The notes below the pieces were generated by a model. The model made no database searches. It worked only from the letters and a program-made list of their open reading frames with translations, and had not been told where the DNA came from. A program made the position numbers and the translations under genes. DNA of 64,000 nucleotides from Stenocarpella maydis. Its lineage: Eukaryota > Ascomycota > Sordariomycetes > Diaporthales > Diaporthaceae. The first letter of the stretch is position 1. Each line of letters begins with the position of its first letter. Below are positions 33,508-45,900 of the stretch, one piece after another. The stretch lies in assembly GCA_002270565.1 (NCBI GenBank), contig NQMI01000008.1:376807-440806 (forward strand). Reading direction: 5' to 3'.

Positions 33508-34500
33508 TCAGCGACGTGAATTTTCTACCCAATCGCGCACTCTATCATCTGCCTCATACGAAAGAGGACTCCAGGACCCACGGCATGGAGCCCCGCCAGA
33601 GGAAGAATCCGAGCTTTGGCTCGAAGTACAAGACTCAACAATGATTCGCGGCACCTTTCTACCTCTGTGGGAATGGCGCGACGATACTGGCGATATGCTA
33701 TGCGACCGGGGCGGGTTTGGGTTAAGCTGGTCCATTTCGATATCAGCTTTCAAGGAAGACACCTCGTCTTCCATTGGAAGATCCTGGGGATGGCGCCTGC
33801 TCGAGTGCGAACTTGCAGTGGTTGGGTGCCGCTGTATGCTAGTCGCAGAGGATCCACGCCTCACAAATGATACGCTTTCCTGTCGAGATATAGGGGGTGT
33901 GGTGGGGTCGACCCTTGTTGCTTGCCTCATTGCTTCATGTCTTTGACTTGGACCTCTGTATGGGTTGAGCTGGTCCATTTCCACATCAGAGCTTAGGGAA
34001 GGCACCTCATCTTCCATTGGAAGCCCCTGGTGATGGTGCCTGCTCGAGTGCGAACTTGCATTGGTTGCATGCCTCCTGTGTGCCAGTTGCAGAGGATCCA
34101 CCCCTCACATATGATATGCTTCCATTTTGAGACATAGGGGGTGTGGTGGGGTTGACTCTTGTTGCGTGCCTTATTGCTTCATGTCTTTGAGTTGAACCTC
34201 TGTGTGGGTTGAGCTGGTCCATTTCCATGTCAGAGTTCAAGGGAGATACCTCGTCTTCCATTGGTTCCATATCAGAGACCAAGGGAGATACCTCGTCTTC
34301 CTTTGGAAGACCCTGGGGATAGCGCCTGCTGGAGTGAGAACTTGCAGTGGTTACGCGTCGCTGTGTGCCGGTCGCAGAGGCCTGCAGGGCATCCTGACGG
34401 TCGTGCTCGCGACGCTGTACATCACCTACGTCGCCCCCGGCGCAGCCCGCGACTGCGGCCTGTCCACAGTCTGGCAGCGGCTCTTTCGCTCCAAGAACGC
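33508..34500 (-). repeat. degenerate tandem repeat array in the tail, with frame break
   Basis: Units of roughly 200-240 bp coding variants of RHATRVDPTTPPISQQGS, YVRGGSSATGTQRR, TASSHSSRRYPQGLPxEDEV and SDMEMDQLNPHRG recur about four times. Between 34101 and about 34070 one base is missing (near cacaggaggc on the sense strand), so the main ORF exits at 34007, while the next unit continues open in the shifted frame to a natural-looking C-terminus at 33508. About 165 residues are thereby lost or read in the wrong frame. Confidence 0.7.
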
Positions 34501-36705
34501 CCAGTTTTTCAAGGCCATCCAGGACGCCCTCGGGTCCCCTTACATATGATGTGCTTCCCTGTTGAGATATAGGGGGTGTGGTGGGGTCCACCCTCGTTGC
34601 GTGCCTCATTGGTCCACGTCTTTGAGTTGGACCTCTGTGTTGGTGCTCCTGTGTTCTTTGGTTTCCGCTATTCGTTCGCTGATGGGACGATATACTGCGT
34701 ACACTAGGCTGGATAGATGCTTGGCCGCAACGGCTTACATCACGGCTTCGAAGCACAATTTCTGTGGCCTCCCGGCCTCTTCCCTCTCTGTGCAGCGAAG
34801 AATTCGCACTACTGTCTTGCCGTTGTCCAATGCTGGACTCGTATGCGGCCTGGTTTGTTCTTTCTGCCTCGTCCCAGCCCCTTCGAGGCATTTCGGGGTG
34901 CTCAATACCGGTTTCAGAGAGGACAAAATCGGAGTGCTCAATATCGGTTTCAGACAGGACAAAATCGGGGTATTCGGATTTATTGTGGAACGACCCACCC
35001 TTGTTGATAAGCATCCTGGAGTTGATCCCCGGGCCGCCGTCAAAAGATTCAACAGAGGACCCTCGAAGACTTTGCAGCTGGGTGAGGTAGTCCCGGAGTT
35101 GTTCACTGATGGAATCGGCTTCGGAATCAGACTGCCGTTGATGACCCGAATCCTTATTGTAACTGAACATAGTAGGATCTATGCTCTTGAGGTACCGCTC
35201 ACGGATATGAGCAGTCCTTGGCTTCAGAGGGGGTTCGGAGATGTGGTGGCCCTCTCGATGGCCTGTCCTTCCTTTGGGCCTTTGTGTTCTTGATATCTCT
35301 GCCTTTCGCCGCCGTTCCTTTCGTAGCCAATCATCTCTGGTCCTTTTTTCCTTCCTGTATTTCATGTTGCTCTTATGTTCGGCCTTTAAGGGAGCCATGA
35401 TATACGTGTATGAGTTGAATATTTTCCAAAGATGGTAAATTTGGAAAAGCGCTATCAGGGCAATAAATCCGTCCAGAAATGAGATGAGGTAGCACCAATG
35501 GTGGCTATCCGGAGAACAAGCACCACTCCTGATGATTTCCCTGAGGATGGACCCCTTGGAAATAGTGTCAGCAGCAGCTAAGTAGGGACTAAAATATCCA
35601 AGAGCCTTGCGGTTACGGGACATGCTGAAACTCACAAAGATTCCGCCGGATGCGAGCAATGCGAACAATTCCACGAGAATAAAAATGATATACGTCCAGT
35701 AGGATCTCTGGAACAAGCCCTTCACCCATGGAATTATAAGAAGAAGGTGCCAAAAATATAAGAAGCAGCAGAATGAAAGGTCAAGGGCCAGCAATCTGCC
35801 ATGAATTCTGGTGCGCATGTCGTCTGGCACGGGGATGTATCCAGGTAAGAACGATAACAAAGTGATTATGGAGGATAATCCGGCAAGAATAATCTGTAAT
35901 GCGATGAAATTAGCATGCAATAAACATTCGAGGCCACTCATCAAGTTTCTGGAGCAGGTATGTGCCACATACCTGAGAACCTCTGGTCCACATTTCTGTC
36001 GAACGCTTTTCGGATTCCTCCATTTCATTATAGTAGCATATAATGACAATAACCAGAGAAACGACTTCTATTAGGGACCACAGGCCTCCGAATATAAGCA
36101 TTGCAGCAGCAGCCCTGCAACCTGTCTGGCCGGCCTGGCAGCCGGCGTCGCTTCGCATGACCAAAACGGCGTATCCCTTCAATATTAGTGTTGCACAGGA
36201 CATAAATGCCACCAATAATGGCGAATGGAGTACTCACAACGATAGTAAAGATCATAGCAAGGATCATTATGCAGTCAGCGATGATCCAGAAGCGAAACAA
36301 CGTCGGATGACCCTGAAGCGCCCGTGCAAGACCCTTCTTGAAGATGCCAGTTATTGACCAAGCAATACAAGCTGAACTGATAACAATGAACGCCAGGAGC
36401 CAGGTTTCGTTGTCTTCGGCAGGCAGTGGGGATAACGTGACCGGGCCTCCTGGTTTCAAGATCCCCACCGGTAGAAACAGAGCAACGAGGGATACGGTGA
36501 ACTGCGCAACGCGTTAGGAGAAGCGGGATACGCAGCGATTCTGGCGTCCGGGAGCCCCTACCTGTATGATCCCCGTGGCGCGCCACCATGTGTGCCACCG
36601 AAACACTTCACTGAACGAAACACAATGGCGTTCGCTCAAGCAGGGCAGGAGACAGCATCTGCCGGGCCCGTCCGTCATGACGGAGCCAGTTTCAGTAGAA
36701 GTCAT
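34007..36705 (-). CDS. eight-helix (double four-helix) membrane protein with repeat tail
   Basis: 832 residues from exons 36705-36562, 36501-36238, 36176-35973 and 35893-34007, all phase 0 with clear GT..AG ends. Two four-helix halves follow each other: FTVSLVALFLPVG, WLLAFIVISSACIAWSITG, WIIADCIMILAMIFTIVGYA, MLIFGGLWSLIEVVSLVIVI, then IILAGLSSIITLLSFLPG, LLALDLSFCCFLYFWHLLLI, YIIFILVELFALLASGGIF and YLISFLDGFIALIALFQIY. Each half has a Cys-x6/7-Cys loop between its third and fourth helix, as in the 30839 protein. A basic linker (RKERRRKAE) leads to a hydrophilic tail with duplicated SDFVLSETDIEH and degenerate units around PTTPPISQQGS and EDEVSPLxSDMEMDQLNP. The frame breaks inside the repeat array, giving an early stop at 34007; the array continues in another frame to 33508. 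Confidence 0.7.
34381..34535 (+). other. captured antisense gene fragment (tetraspanin-like)
   Basis: A GC-rich insert of about 155 bp sits inside the first repeat unit of the membrane-protein tail, splitting a YVRG..SATGTQ block that is continuous in the next unit. On the opposite strand to the host gene it reads as ordinary protein: LQGILTVVLATLYITYVAPG, then AARDCGLSTVWQRLFRSKNA and FFKAIQDALG, a helix plus the segment that precedes the CCG loop in fungal tetraspanin-like proteins. The insert replaces about 5 bp, so its net effect (about 150 bp) keeps the host frame open. The source gene is not in the window; the tetraspanin assignment is from family pattern memory. Confidence 0.5.
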
Positions 36706-39431
36706 AGCAAGAGATGGCAAAAGTCGAGTTTTGGGCGTTAGATTATTGAGAAAATCCGGTGGGCTGTCTCCGAGCGTCTCATGTATACCCGTGGAAATAG
36801 TTGAAGACGCTTGAGAGCGAGGAAGGCTGGGGCGCTTTTATAGTTGGGCCGCGGATCGGTGACGCACACGTAGCGAATACTCTGTAATTCAGGCTCAGTC
36901 ACTGGAAGGCCCAAGCCACTGACAGCCAGCGTATCTGTCCACGGGGGTAGGTCTGGATGGCAGATGGAGGCTTCGAAGTTCCACCCTCCCCCCTTCAAGT
37001 TCTAAGGTTGTTTCCTCACCCCAACTTCACGATTTGCTAAAGGCGTATGGTACCTCGGTTAAGCGACTGCTATCGCGGTTCTTGTTGTATGTTATACTCG
37101 TCACCCCACTCTTGCATACGAACTGTATGCCCTCGACTATATTAATAGCATCATGCCCAGCTCGCAAATTATTGGCTCATAATTCCCTATCCAGTAGTCC
37201 TGATTGTTGCCCATGTCTCTAGGAAAATTCCCAGGAGAGACTCATCGACTTTTTTCTCAGAGAAATGTGTACCGCAAGCTTCCCAGCTCTTCAGGTGATG
37301 ATCAAGCTAATTTTATCTTGTATAACCCCCACAGCAAGCCTTCCATTATTTGAAGTGTATTGCTACCATTAGGTAAATTTGTAGTTACTACCATGGGCTC
37401 AATTGTACGGGCATAGCTAAGTCAAGGCGCAGGCATCTATGACATGCCGGGGTGGGGACACGCCTTTGTACTCCTTGCAAAAACATAAGACAGGAGTAGG
37501 TTAAAAGACTTTATATCGAGGTGAAGAATAAATTGAATATCTGCCAGTCTGACGTGGATTTACTACTGGAATTAGTGAGTCCCACACCCAAAACCAATCA
37601 CACGCTCGTCCGATTGCCAACCATGGCTTCGTTGAGTCACTCCCTTGCCGGTGTAACTTAGAAACGCTTCCACACTTCTTTATATGAAGGCTTACCATCC
37701 ATTTTTTCTTTTCGGCACCAAGTCAGCAGGATAAGACATAGCAAGACAAAACGCCCACCGAAAGGGCCTACGATACTCAACTCGTCATAGAGATCCCCCA
37801 AATCATCCTCACCCTCTTAGCCATGCCAATGGCACACGGACGCAGCGTGGGGATAGCCTCGAGCGACGATATGGTGACGCTGTGTTTTGACCTGTTGCAG
37901 GGGATGCCGTACATCGACGCCTACTGGTTCAAGTCCGGAAAGGGTGACGCCGGGAGATGCCGTACGGGCCCCGCCCATTATACATCCTCGACGGCCGCGC
38001 TGACTTGTCTCCCAGGACCTCTTGACCACCTCTTCAGTGGAGTCGACAGCACCGGGCCCTCAGACGACGTCAAATTCCCACCGACCAGGATTTCTGTCTC
38101 GCACTCTTACACATGCTCCCTGTTCGAGTAAGCCGCACGAGTCCTTGTCACATACCTCCGCCCCACCAACCTGGTTTGGACTAAATATTCAAAGGGGACT
38201 TCCGCTAACATACATGTTGTTTCTGCAGGCCAAGGGACTGCTCGGGCGGTTCTGTGCGGTTTCGGAGTGGCTTCGACTTGCAAGTCCCCGCCGACTACTG
38301 GGGTCTCCGCTGTGACTCAACCGACTAGCTGACAGTCCAGAAACTTGAGCGTTTCTCAGGTAGACCACGATGACCGTCGCGTGGTGGGGGCTGCAGTGGA
38401 TAGCCGTTCGAGGCCTTGTTCGTGATAATAGGGGACGGGCGTGGAACCGAGGCATTGAGAACCCTTCAACTCAAATGTCGAGGCGCTGGGCCTAGGGTAG
38501 CCAACCCCACCATATTACCGTGCTTCTGATATCCATCAATAATAAGATCATGCCATGACTGGCCGGGCCATCCCGACGATGTATGGGGAAAGTGGCTGCG
38601 GCAAACCAGCGGGGCTCGCACTCGCCTCATCCGCAGTGGCCTGGTTCAGGCCTCAGACACGGCCCTGCATCCTGGACGGGTGAACATTGACCGCCGGTGA
38701 AGCCCATCCAAGAGCTACCCAGGAGTCGAAGACGACGTGCGCCGATGTAGAGCGTGGGAATGCTTGCAGGAATAAGACTCTGCCGAGTCACGAAGGCCAG
38801 TGATTATAAAGACCATCGCAGGTCTCTGGAATCAGTCATGACAGCTCCAAGGTTTTGACGGTAACATCCCGCGCCCCCAACTTGTATAACTATCACTATC
38901 TGTAGGAAGGGCATCTCCTACCATGATAATGGCTCTTCTGAAATGAACTAAAATCAGTAAATATTCCAAGCGTGCCTTGGAGCCATTCACGGACACACAG
39001 TTCACAGGGGGACAGGAAGGTGACGAGGACACAAGTTCAAATATTCTTAGCGATGCCATGAAATCTACTTATTTTCAGTTTGCCGGCACTTATATACACA
39101 CCAACAGATAGTCCGGCGCTGCACCACTCCCGCATCCCCCCCCCCCCCNCCCCCCCCCACAAAGCTCCCCGCAACAGCACGATTCAAGAAAGCAAAACAG
39201 GAGAATCGACCCAGTCGTTCATACCCTCTCCGAATCCATCCAGTGCATCGCTCGCAACAAGCCAAATCTGCTAGCTTCCCCCTCTCCCGCCACACATCAG
39301 CCCGGTCCCGTGTAGAAAAAAGGCCGCGAAAGTATCGTGCCGAGGCGTCAACCACCAAGAGACTGTCCACGTCAGGCTTGCCCAAAGGGACATGCCCCGG
39401 CGGCCTGCTGCTCTACTGCTGCTGCTCCTGC
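36706..39431. other. intergenic spacer
   Basis: No gene supported over 2.7 kb. It includes a C-tract with an ambiguous base at 39137-39158. ORFs such as 37823-38131 lack domains and splice partners. Confidence 0.5.
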
Positions 39432-40236
39432 TTAGGCAACAAACTCCCTCTTCTCCTTGGCAGCCGCAGCAGTGGCCCCCTGGCCCGCCATCTGGATGGC
39501 GACGACGCCGCCAAACGGCCCCGCGCCGTTCTTGTTGGCGATCTTGACGAGGCAGACGTTCTTCTGGTCGCCGATGGTTCCCGTGCAGGTGGTGCCAGCG
39601 GGGACCGAGAAGGCCATGGGGAAGTCCTCGTTGACGTTGGTGGCGCGCTTCTCGATGATACCCGCGCTCTCGGCCAGCCGCCGCAGGACCGACTTCTTGT
39701 ACTTGTTGTTGCCCTTGGGCGGGTTGCCGTTCCGGCCGGGCACGTCCTGGGTGGTGGTCAGCGCCACGCCGTTGGAGAAGGAGCCCGTGGCCGTCGGGTC
39801 CAGCACGGCAAAGACCTGGCCGAAGCCGTCAGAGGTCACGACGTGCCAGGTCCCGCTGAAGGACGAGTTGACCTGGGGCAGGGTCGTGCCGGCCTGCGCG
39901 GTGGCCTTGGTCATGAGGCTGGCCAGGTCGTTCTGCTTGATCTTGCCCGTGTCGGTGGTCTTGCCCAGGCCGTCGCTGGCTGGGTTCTTCTGGTTGAAGA
40001 CGGTGGTGTCTACCTCGGTCTGTGCCATGGCTGGTCAGCCTTGTGATTCTTCTCGGAATTGTCATGGTGGTGTGTGTACTTACGACTTTGTTCTTGCCGG
40101 TAAGAGGAACAACGCCTCCCTGGATGGCAATGGCAGTGCCGTTGCCACCTGCATCGCCTTGGATGACATCAATGCGGCCGTGAGCGGCAGCCAGGGGGGA
40201 AAGGGCAAGGGCGAGGACGAGGATCTTGGAAAACAT
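39432..40236 (-). CDS. Egh16/Gas1-like secreted protein
   Basis: 246-residue secreted protein of the Egh16 family (relatives include powdery-mildew Egh16 and Magnaporthe Gas1/Gas2 and Mas proteins, expressed in appressoria). Exons 40236-40084 and 40019-39432 join in phase 0 across a 64-nt intron (GTAAGT...CACAG, CTGAC branch site). Signal peptide MFSKILVLALALSPLAAA is followed by HGRIDVIQGDAGGNG, the usual mature start. Later motifs: TWHVVTSDGFGQVFAVLDPT, DVPGRNGNPPKG, NEDFPMAFSVPAGTTCTGTI and NGAGPFGGVVAIQM, which match the family's C-terminal core with its Cys pair. A basic insert, KYKKSVLRRLAESAGIIEKR, ends in a Kex2-type Lys-Arg. Such proteins are linked to surface penetration or virulence in plant pathogens; here that is only suggestive. 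Intact. Confidence 0.85.
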
Positions 40237-42935
40237 TTTGACTTTGGCGACGTGTCGACGAAGATGTTGGCGGCTGGAGAGACTGTCGAGGCAGGAAGCT
40301 TAAGATATAAAATAGTATTGATTGGAAGCGAAGAAGGCCCGGCCTTGAGATGAAAGAGAAGCTGAAGAACTGCTTAGAGGAGGCGATGAAGGAGATGATG
40401 CTGATGAAAACGAGAAGTGATTGACAGAGGCGGGCACGACAGCTCATATTAATACTCAACCACATCACGAAGCATGTCGATGCGTGGGGCCCGGATGCCG
40501 TGTAACGGCGGGTAAGGTCGGGGTGACGATGGTACAAGCATCGCCAAGCTTCATCCGGCCCAAAAACAGGGCCCGATCATGGGTCGCGCGCGGCAGCGCC
40601 TTCTGGACATTCACGCTAGAGGCAACGTCGCGAGGGTGGCCGAAACACTCGAACCATGGCTGCCCTGTCGTGACAGCCCCGTTGGACAGGAGGAATAAGG
40701 CGTCGACACTATCGCCGACACACTCCGCTGTGGAGGCATAGAACACTGGGGGCCAATTAATCGGTCGGTGTCCGTGGCACAGGCTGCCCAAGCCAACGCC
40801 AGAAGGCTGCCACCTCAAGCTGCTGGCTTGGAGAAATCATGCGACGACGATAGACCGGACGAAACCCATAGCGAGGCCGAGGGGGTGATAGGTCACCACG
40901 AACACGTTGGCATTGCATTTCGGCCGACAGCGAGGAGGGACAAGGGATGAGACCTGGTGTGAAACTGATGGCATCCTAACATGGGCAGGATACGTGAGAA
41001 AGGAGAGGCCATGCTGCTTCGTGATGGAGGCGACGACATGACACCAGTGCGGAAGAATACGCATAGGGCGAAAAGGGGGCGGATGAGACAGTGATGAAAG
41101 CTGCATGCGTGCGCGTGAATCCACAGAGAACCCCTGCTTTGATCCCCCGGTTTCTTCGTTTTGAGGATCATGAAAATCATCAAACACCTGTGCTCGCAGG
41201 GTGTGCGCAGTCTCGGTGGTTCGGCCCCGAACTCTGGCCGCAAAATCAACACTACACCCACCGTGCGTTGGTTACGCACGGGACGTCCGACATCTGGCAT
41301 ATGCCATCTGAGGTCTGCCAAGAGCCGCTGCTTGGTTCAGCGTGCAATCCGGATAGACTGATCGATCCTCTGGTCTCAAGACCATAACGTGGAGTGGCCA
41401 CTGGACCTTGGGACCTTGGGACTGCCTGCTGTACGGAGTACGGAATACTCCATGCGCATTTGTGTGTGGCCCAGAGGTTTAAGCTTTAGCTGCCCAACTT
41501 AAGCAGTTCGGCAATCAATGATGTGCGCAGGCTTCCCGCGCCTCTTCGATGGGGACTGATGTGCGTCCGGGACAATCCCGAGTCGATCGCATCTAGCGCA
41601 GCGCAACAACACCGACGATGAACCAATCCTGCAATGGGGCAGAGTCGGTCCGCCGAGGGAGCTCAGTGTCAGCCCCTGTTTGCGGACAAGGATGTGCTGT
41701 GGAGCAGCGAGCCGGCGTCCTGTGCCATCGCGAGCGCTTCGCACCGAAGTTGAAGTGAGCAGCCGCTGGGGCGACGCCATCTGAAGGGCCAGGCCATGCC
41801 CAGAGGTCGCGTTCGCTGGCAAGGTGAGCCCAGGTGTGGAGAAGAAAAGGCTTAAGCCGAACTGGGCGTTTTGAGGCTCTGCGCGACGCCTTTGAGACAT
41901 CTCAGGGGTCCCATGGTGGGGACCACAGGGGGGCTGCATTGGACAGGGTGCCGTTTCTGGCGTACGTAGGCGCGTTTCCCTGCCCTGGCTCTGATTGATG
42001 GCAGCCAGCATTGACCGTTGTGAGACCAAGCCGCGTATGATTCGTCCGAAAATACTGGGGGCTGTGTTTGGCCTGATGACATCGCAACGCCACATGGGGA
42101 GGGTGCCCGAGCGAATGATTGCTAATCAGGCCAGCCAGCCGCCGACGACGCAGTCACCGAATGCGAGCGATGTCTCCGAGCTGCCTCGCAGTGGAGATGT
42201 GGTGTAACCATTGCGAGTGCGATGCATGACCCGACCCTGACACGGGCCTGTCTCATCGACTTCTCGCCTCGGCTTTGGATTGGGCAGGTCGGAAGAGAGC
42301 CATCACGAGGCGTCAGATTCCAATGGATGGGCCCCAGAAAACGCCCAGAAAGCTTGTCGCTGCGATCGCCCTGGGCACGCTAACAGTCGCGCGCCAAGCA
42401 TAATAGGCCAGACGACGTCTTCTGCGTCTTTGGACGTGTTCTCGGAGTTTGCGGTCTGGCAGGGGAGTCAGTCTTACCTGTCCCATCATGCTCTGCCGTG
42501 CTTGCAATCGAGGCCTTCTCTCTATTCTCCAGCTTCACCTCGATGTATAGTGCAAGATCCGAAATCTAGGCTTCAGATGCCCTCCTTGAACGACGACAAC
42601 AAGGGACCTGACAGGTGGGTGACACGCCTGACTGCCTTCTTTCCTCAAGTACTTCAATAACACCTGCCCCAGAAAATCGCAGAACAGCCATCTGAGAAGG
42701 CAAACCCGACGCATTACAACATACAAGAAAAGATCAGGCAGAAAAATGCAAGTCTCGTACAAATATCGGCCAAACCAGATATCCCTGGGCAAGAAAGGAG
42801 TCCCCTCCGCGCACAAGTCTATATACCTCAAGTGGAAATACGTCCGCCTAGTCAACCCTATATACGTGGAGGGCGGTCAGCTGCCCTTTCCAAATCGCTG
42901 AGTGTATCGTGGCTACGCATGCCTCAGGTACAGAC
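40237..42935. other. intergenic spacer
   Basis: Upstream region of the Egh16-like gene and downstream region of the SNF2 gene. ORFs on both strands have no domain or splice logic. No gene supported. Confidence 0.5.
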
Positions 42936-45900
42936 TCAGACATCCGCAAAGCGAGCACGCTTGGCTGGACGGGCCGGAGACGGGGAGTGAGAGTCACCAG
43001 GGACATGCACAACACCTCCCGGGGAGTAGCCACCAACCGGCTGGTCGCCAGGTGTAGCAGCCAGTGGTTGAGTGTTCCCTGATGTGCCCGGTAGAGTCGC
43101 CATGTTCGACTGTCCCCCCGAATCAGCCGTTGGGCCGGGTGAAGCGGCATCGTCGTCCTCTGCGTCTGCAAGACGTACCCGCTTGGGGTTTCGGGCCCGG
43201 ATCTTCAGCTTCTTCCCCTTCGATCCCATTACCGTATGCTCATGTGTAGGCTCAGCAGCATCATCTGCTGGCCTCTTGCCCCTCGCCTTATCCGAGGCCC
43301 CATCCGCGTGGGCCTGGTCCTCCATCAGAATGTCTTCGTCCGGGTGAGCCACCTCGCGGCCAAACTCGCGGCCAAATATATACTGCGGGACGGCCAGGGG
43401 CGCCATCTGCGCCGGCCCGTCATCAACGCCGACATCGGGCAGAGGTATGATGTTCGCGTTCAGGATCCAGTTGTAGATCGGGCGGTCGTCAAGGATGCTC
43501 TTGCACCGCCGGTGCTCCGCCTGCGTCATCTTGGTCTTGCGCTCAACGATCAGCTCCTCGATGCTGTCCTTGAGCACCAGCGTCTCGACCGTAACCTTCT
43601 TCTTCTGGCTGACCCGCCTCACCCGCCCGATGGCCTGCGCCTCGACCTGCGGGTCCAGCACGGGGCTGACGAAGTATATCCGCGACGCCGACTTCATGTC
43701 GAGGCCGAAGGCGGCCTCAGCGATGTCCATGAGAAGGACGCGGAACTTGTCGCTGTGGGTGAAGGTGGACACGTACTGGGCGCGACGGGTCACGGAGATG
43801 CCCTTGGCATAGATCAGGTGGCGGATCTGGAGCATCTCTAGGACGCCCGCTAGGTACCAGGCTATGTTGTCGTTGTCGTAGAACACTATGATGTGCTCCT
43901 CCTTCTGGTGTAAGGCTATGGCGTCAATGAGGTAGGAAAGCTTGGCGGAGACCGTGGATATCAACTGCGTTTGGGCCAATGGCGGCGCAATCTCAATGTC
44001 CCCCTCGGGCGTCTGCGGTGGAGTCAGAACACCCGCCTCACTCAGCTTGACAGTTGCTAGCTGGCTTCTTCTTGGGTTGACATGGTCTTTGCCCGTTCTT
44101 GTGTTGCCCGCCAGAGCCTTTTCAGAGATGCTGGCGCCAGCGTGGAGATTCCGCGGGTGGGCATCGCTGACAGCGCCGTTCCGGGCCAATGCTCCCATCA
44201 TGGAGAACGCACTGCTATTCAGATATGTGTTCAGGTCTTCAGGAGAAGCCAAGAATGGGCGTAGCGCCTTTTGGGCTGCAGTCATAAGCCTCCAGTTGGT
44301 GCACATAGGACCAGATATAGGAACCGGCCCACTCCTGCTATCAGCCGACCAAGCAGCAATGCCGTCAGATGGGAAGTGGCTGACATATAAAGGCATCTCG
44401 TGGAACTCATTTGCTGCGATCTTGACTTTATTTTGCACGGCGATCGTCCCAACCCGAATTGCAGCATTTATAAGTGCCTCGTCGGATTCGTTAATAACCA
44501 CAGTCTTTTGTTCCAAGAAGCTCTCCGCCGTTTCAACCGACTTTTGGATCTCGGATGGTGAGAAGAATGAGCCGCCGAAGAAGACTGCTTGCCTCAGGTT
44601 ATGGACCAACTCGACCATAAATTTGCGGTTCTTTGGGTGGAAGAAGTAATCCTGGTCAGTCCTCTGGGATTGGACAGCGTTGAAGATGATCATCATAGAG
44701 AAGAGATTCATCGATAGCTTGTCCTGGTAGGATCCCTCGAGCTTGACCACCTTGAAGTCAACTTCCGGAAGCATGTGACTGATCTCGGAGAGTCGGTGCC
44801 GGATGATCAAGGAGTAGAGCGTAGACGAGAGGCATTGTTTGCGGCCTTGAATTACGTATGTGTTCCAATCCGCAATAGTGTCGCGGTGGCGCTGAATCTC
44901 TCTCGACCAGGGGCGGGCCTTGAGGTAGAATGTTGCGATGGATCCAATGCGTCTGAGGTCCTCGGTCTCCTGTGTTGCGGACGACTCTGCCAAGGAGGTG
45001 TTGGCGTTGCTGTTCTTGTCCATTCCAAAGAGCCCCTTTGCTGGCGTCCCTGTCATGATCCATCGGGCGTTGATGTGAAGAGCTTCCAGAACCTGTAGCA
45101 AATCCGTCTTGATGCTACTGAGTTTGATGTTGCCAAGCTTGTGACCCTCGTCAACGATGCAGCGCTTGAACTGAACCCTTCCGAGAGAACAGTCGAGTGA
45201 GTATGACCCATCCGCCTCAAGTCGCTTGTATTTTGACCATATCTTCTCCAGGAGGGTCAAGGTACAAATTACAATGTCGCAACGAATCAGATCCTCCGTT
45301 GTTGGAATTTCGTTGGGCGCTGCAGCCCTACTCTTCTTTGCTGTGATCTCAAGCACCCTAAGACCCTCCATGTGTTTGGAGATCTCCTGCGTCCATTGCC
45401 TCAGGAGATTAGGCGGCACTATGACCAAGGTTGTGTGGCTGATGAAGACTTTTGTCGGCGAAAGGTTGCTACCAGTCTCGCCCCGTCGAGAGGCTCTTGC
45501 ACTTTGTGGCCTCGGAAGATGGTACCATGCGGGATTCCTCTCGATGGCCTGGATGCAGTTGACATATCGCGAGTCGATGTAACGCCTCCAAGACACGCCA
45601 CTCCTCGTAACAGCTGAAGCTGCCATGTCCATTAGAGATCCAACTCTGGCGCGGGTAGTGATATTTCCGCCGCGATAGATCATTGGAATAACGGCGGGCT
45701 GATCTTTTGTGGCGGCGATAAGTGCGAGAGCAATCAAGGTCTTGCCCGACCCCATTTCCTCGGCCAGGATTCCACCGCAGATGTGGTCGTAGAAACGCGG
45801 CTCCCTGCGAGCCGAGCCTATGTTCGGATCGTAGTACCAGGGCTGCCCAGCTTGGTCTGTGACCGGTACAAGACGTGGGTCGAGAACCTGACCGGGCTGT

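Noticed and set aside
37823..38131. 102-codon plus-strand ORF
   Set aside because: No domain, no splice partners and no similarity recognised.
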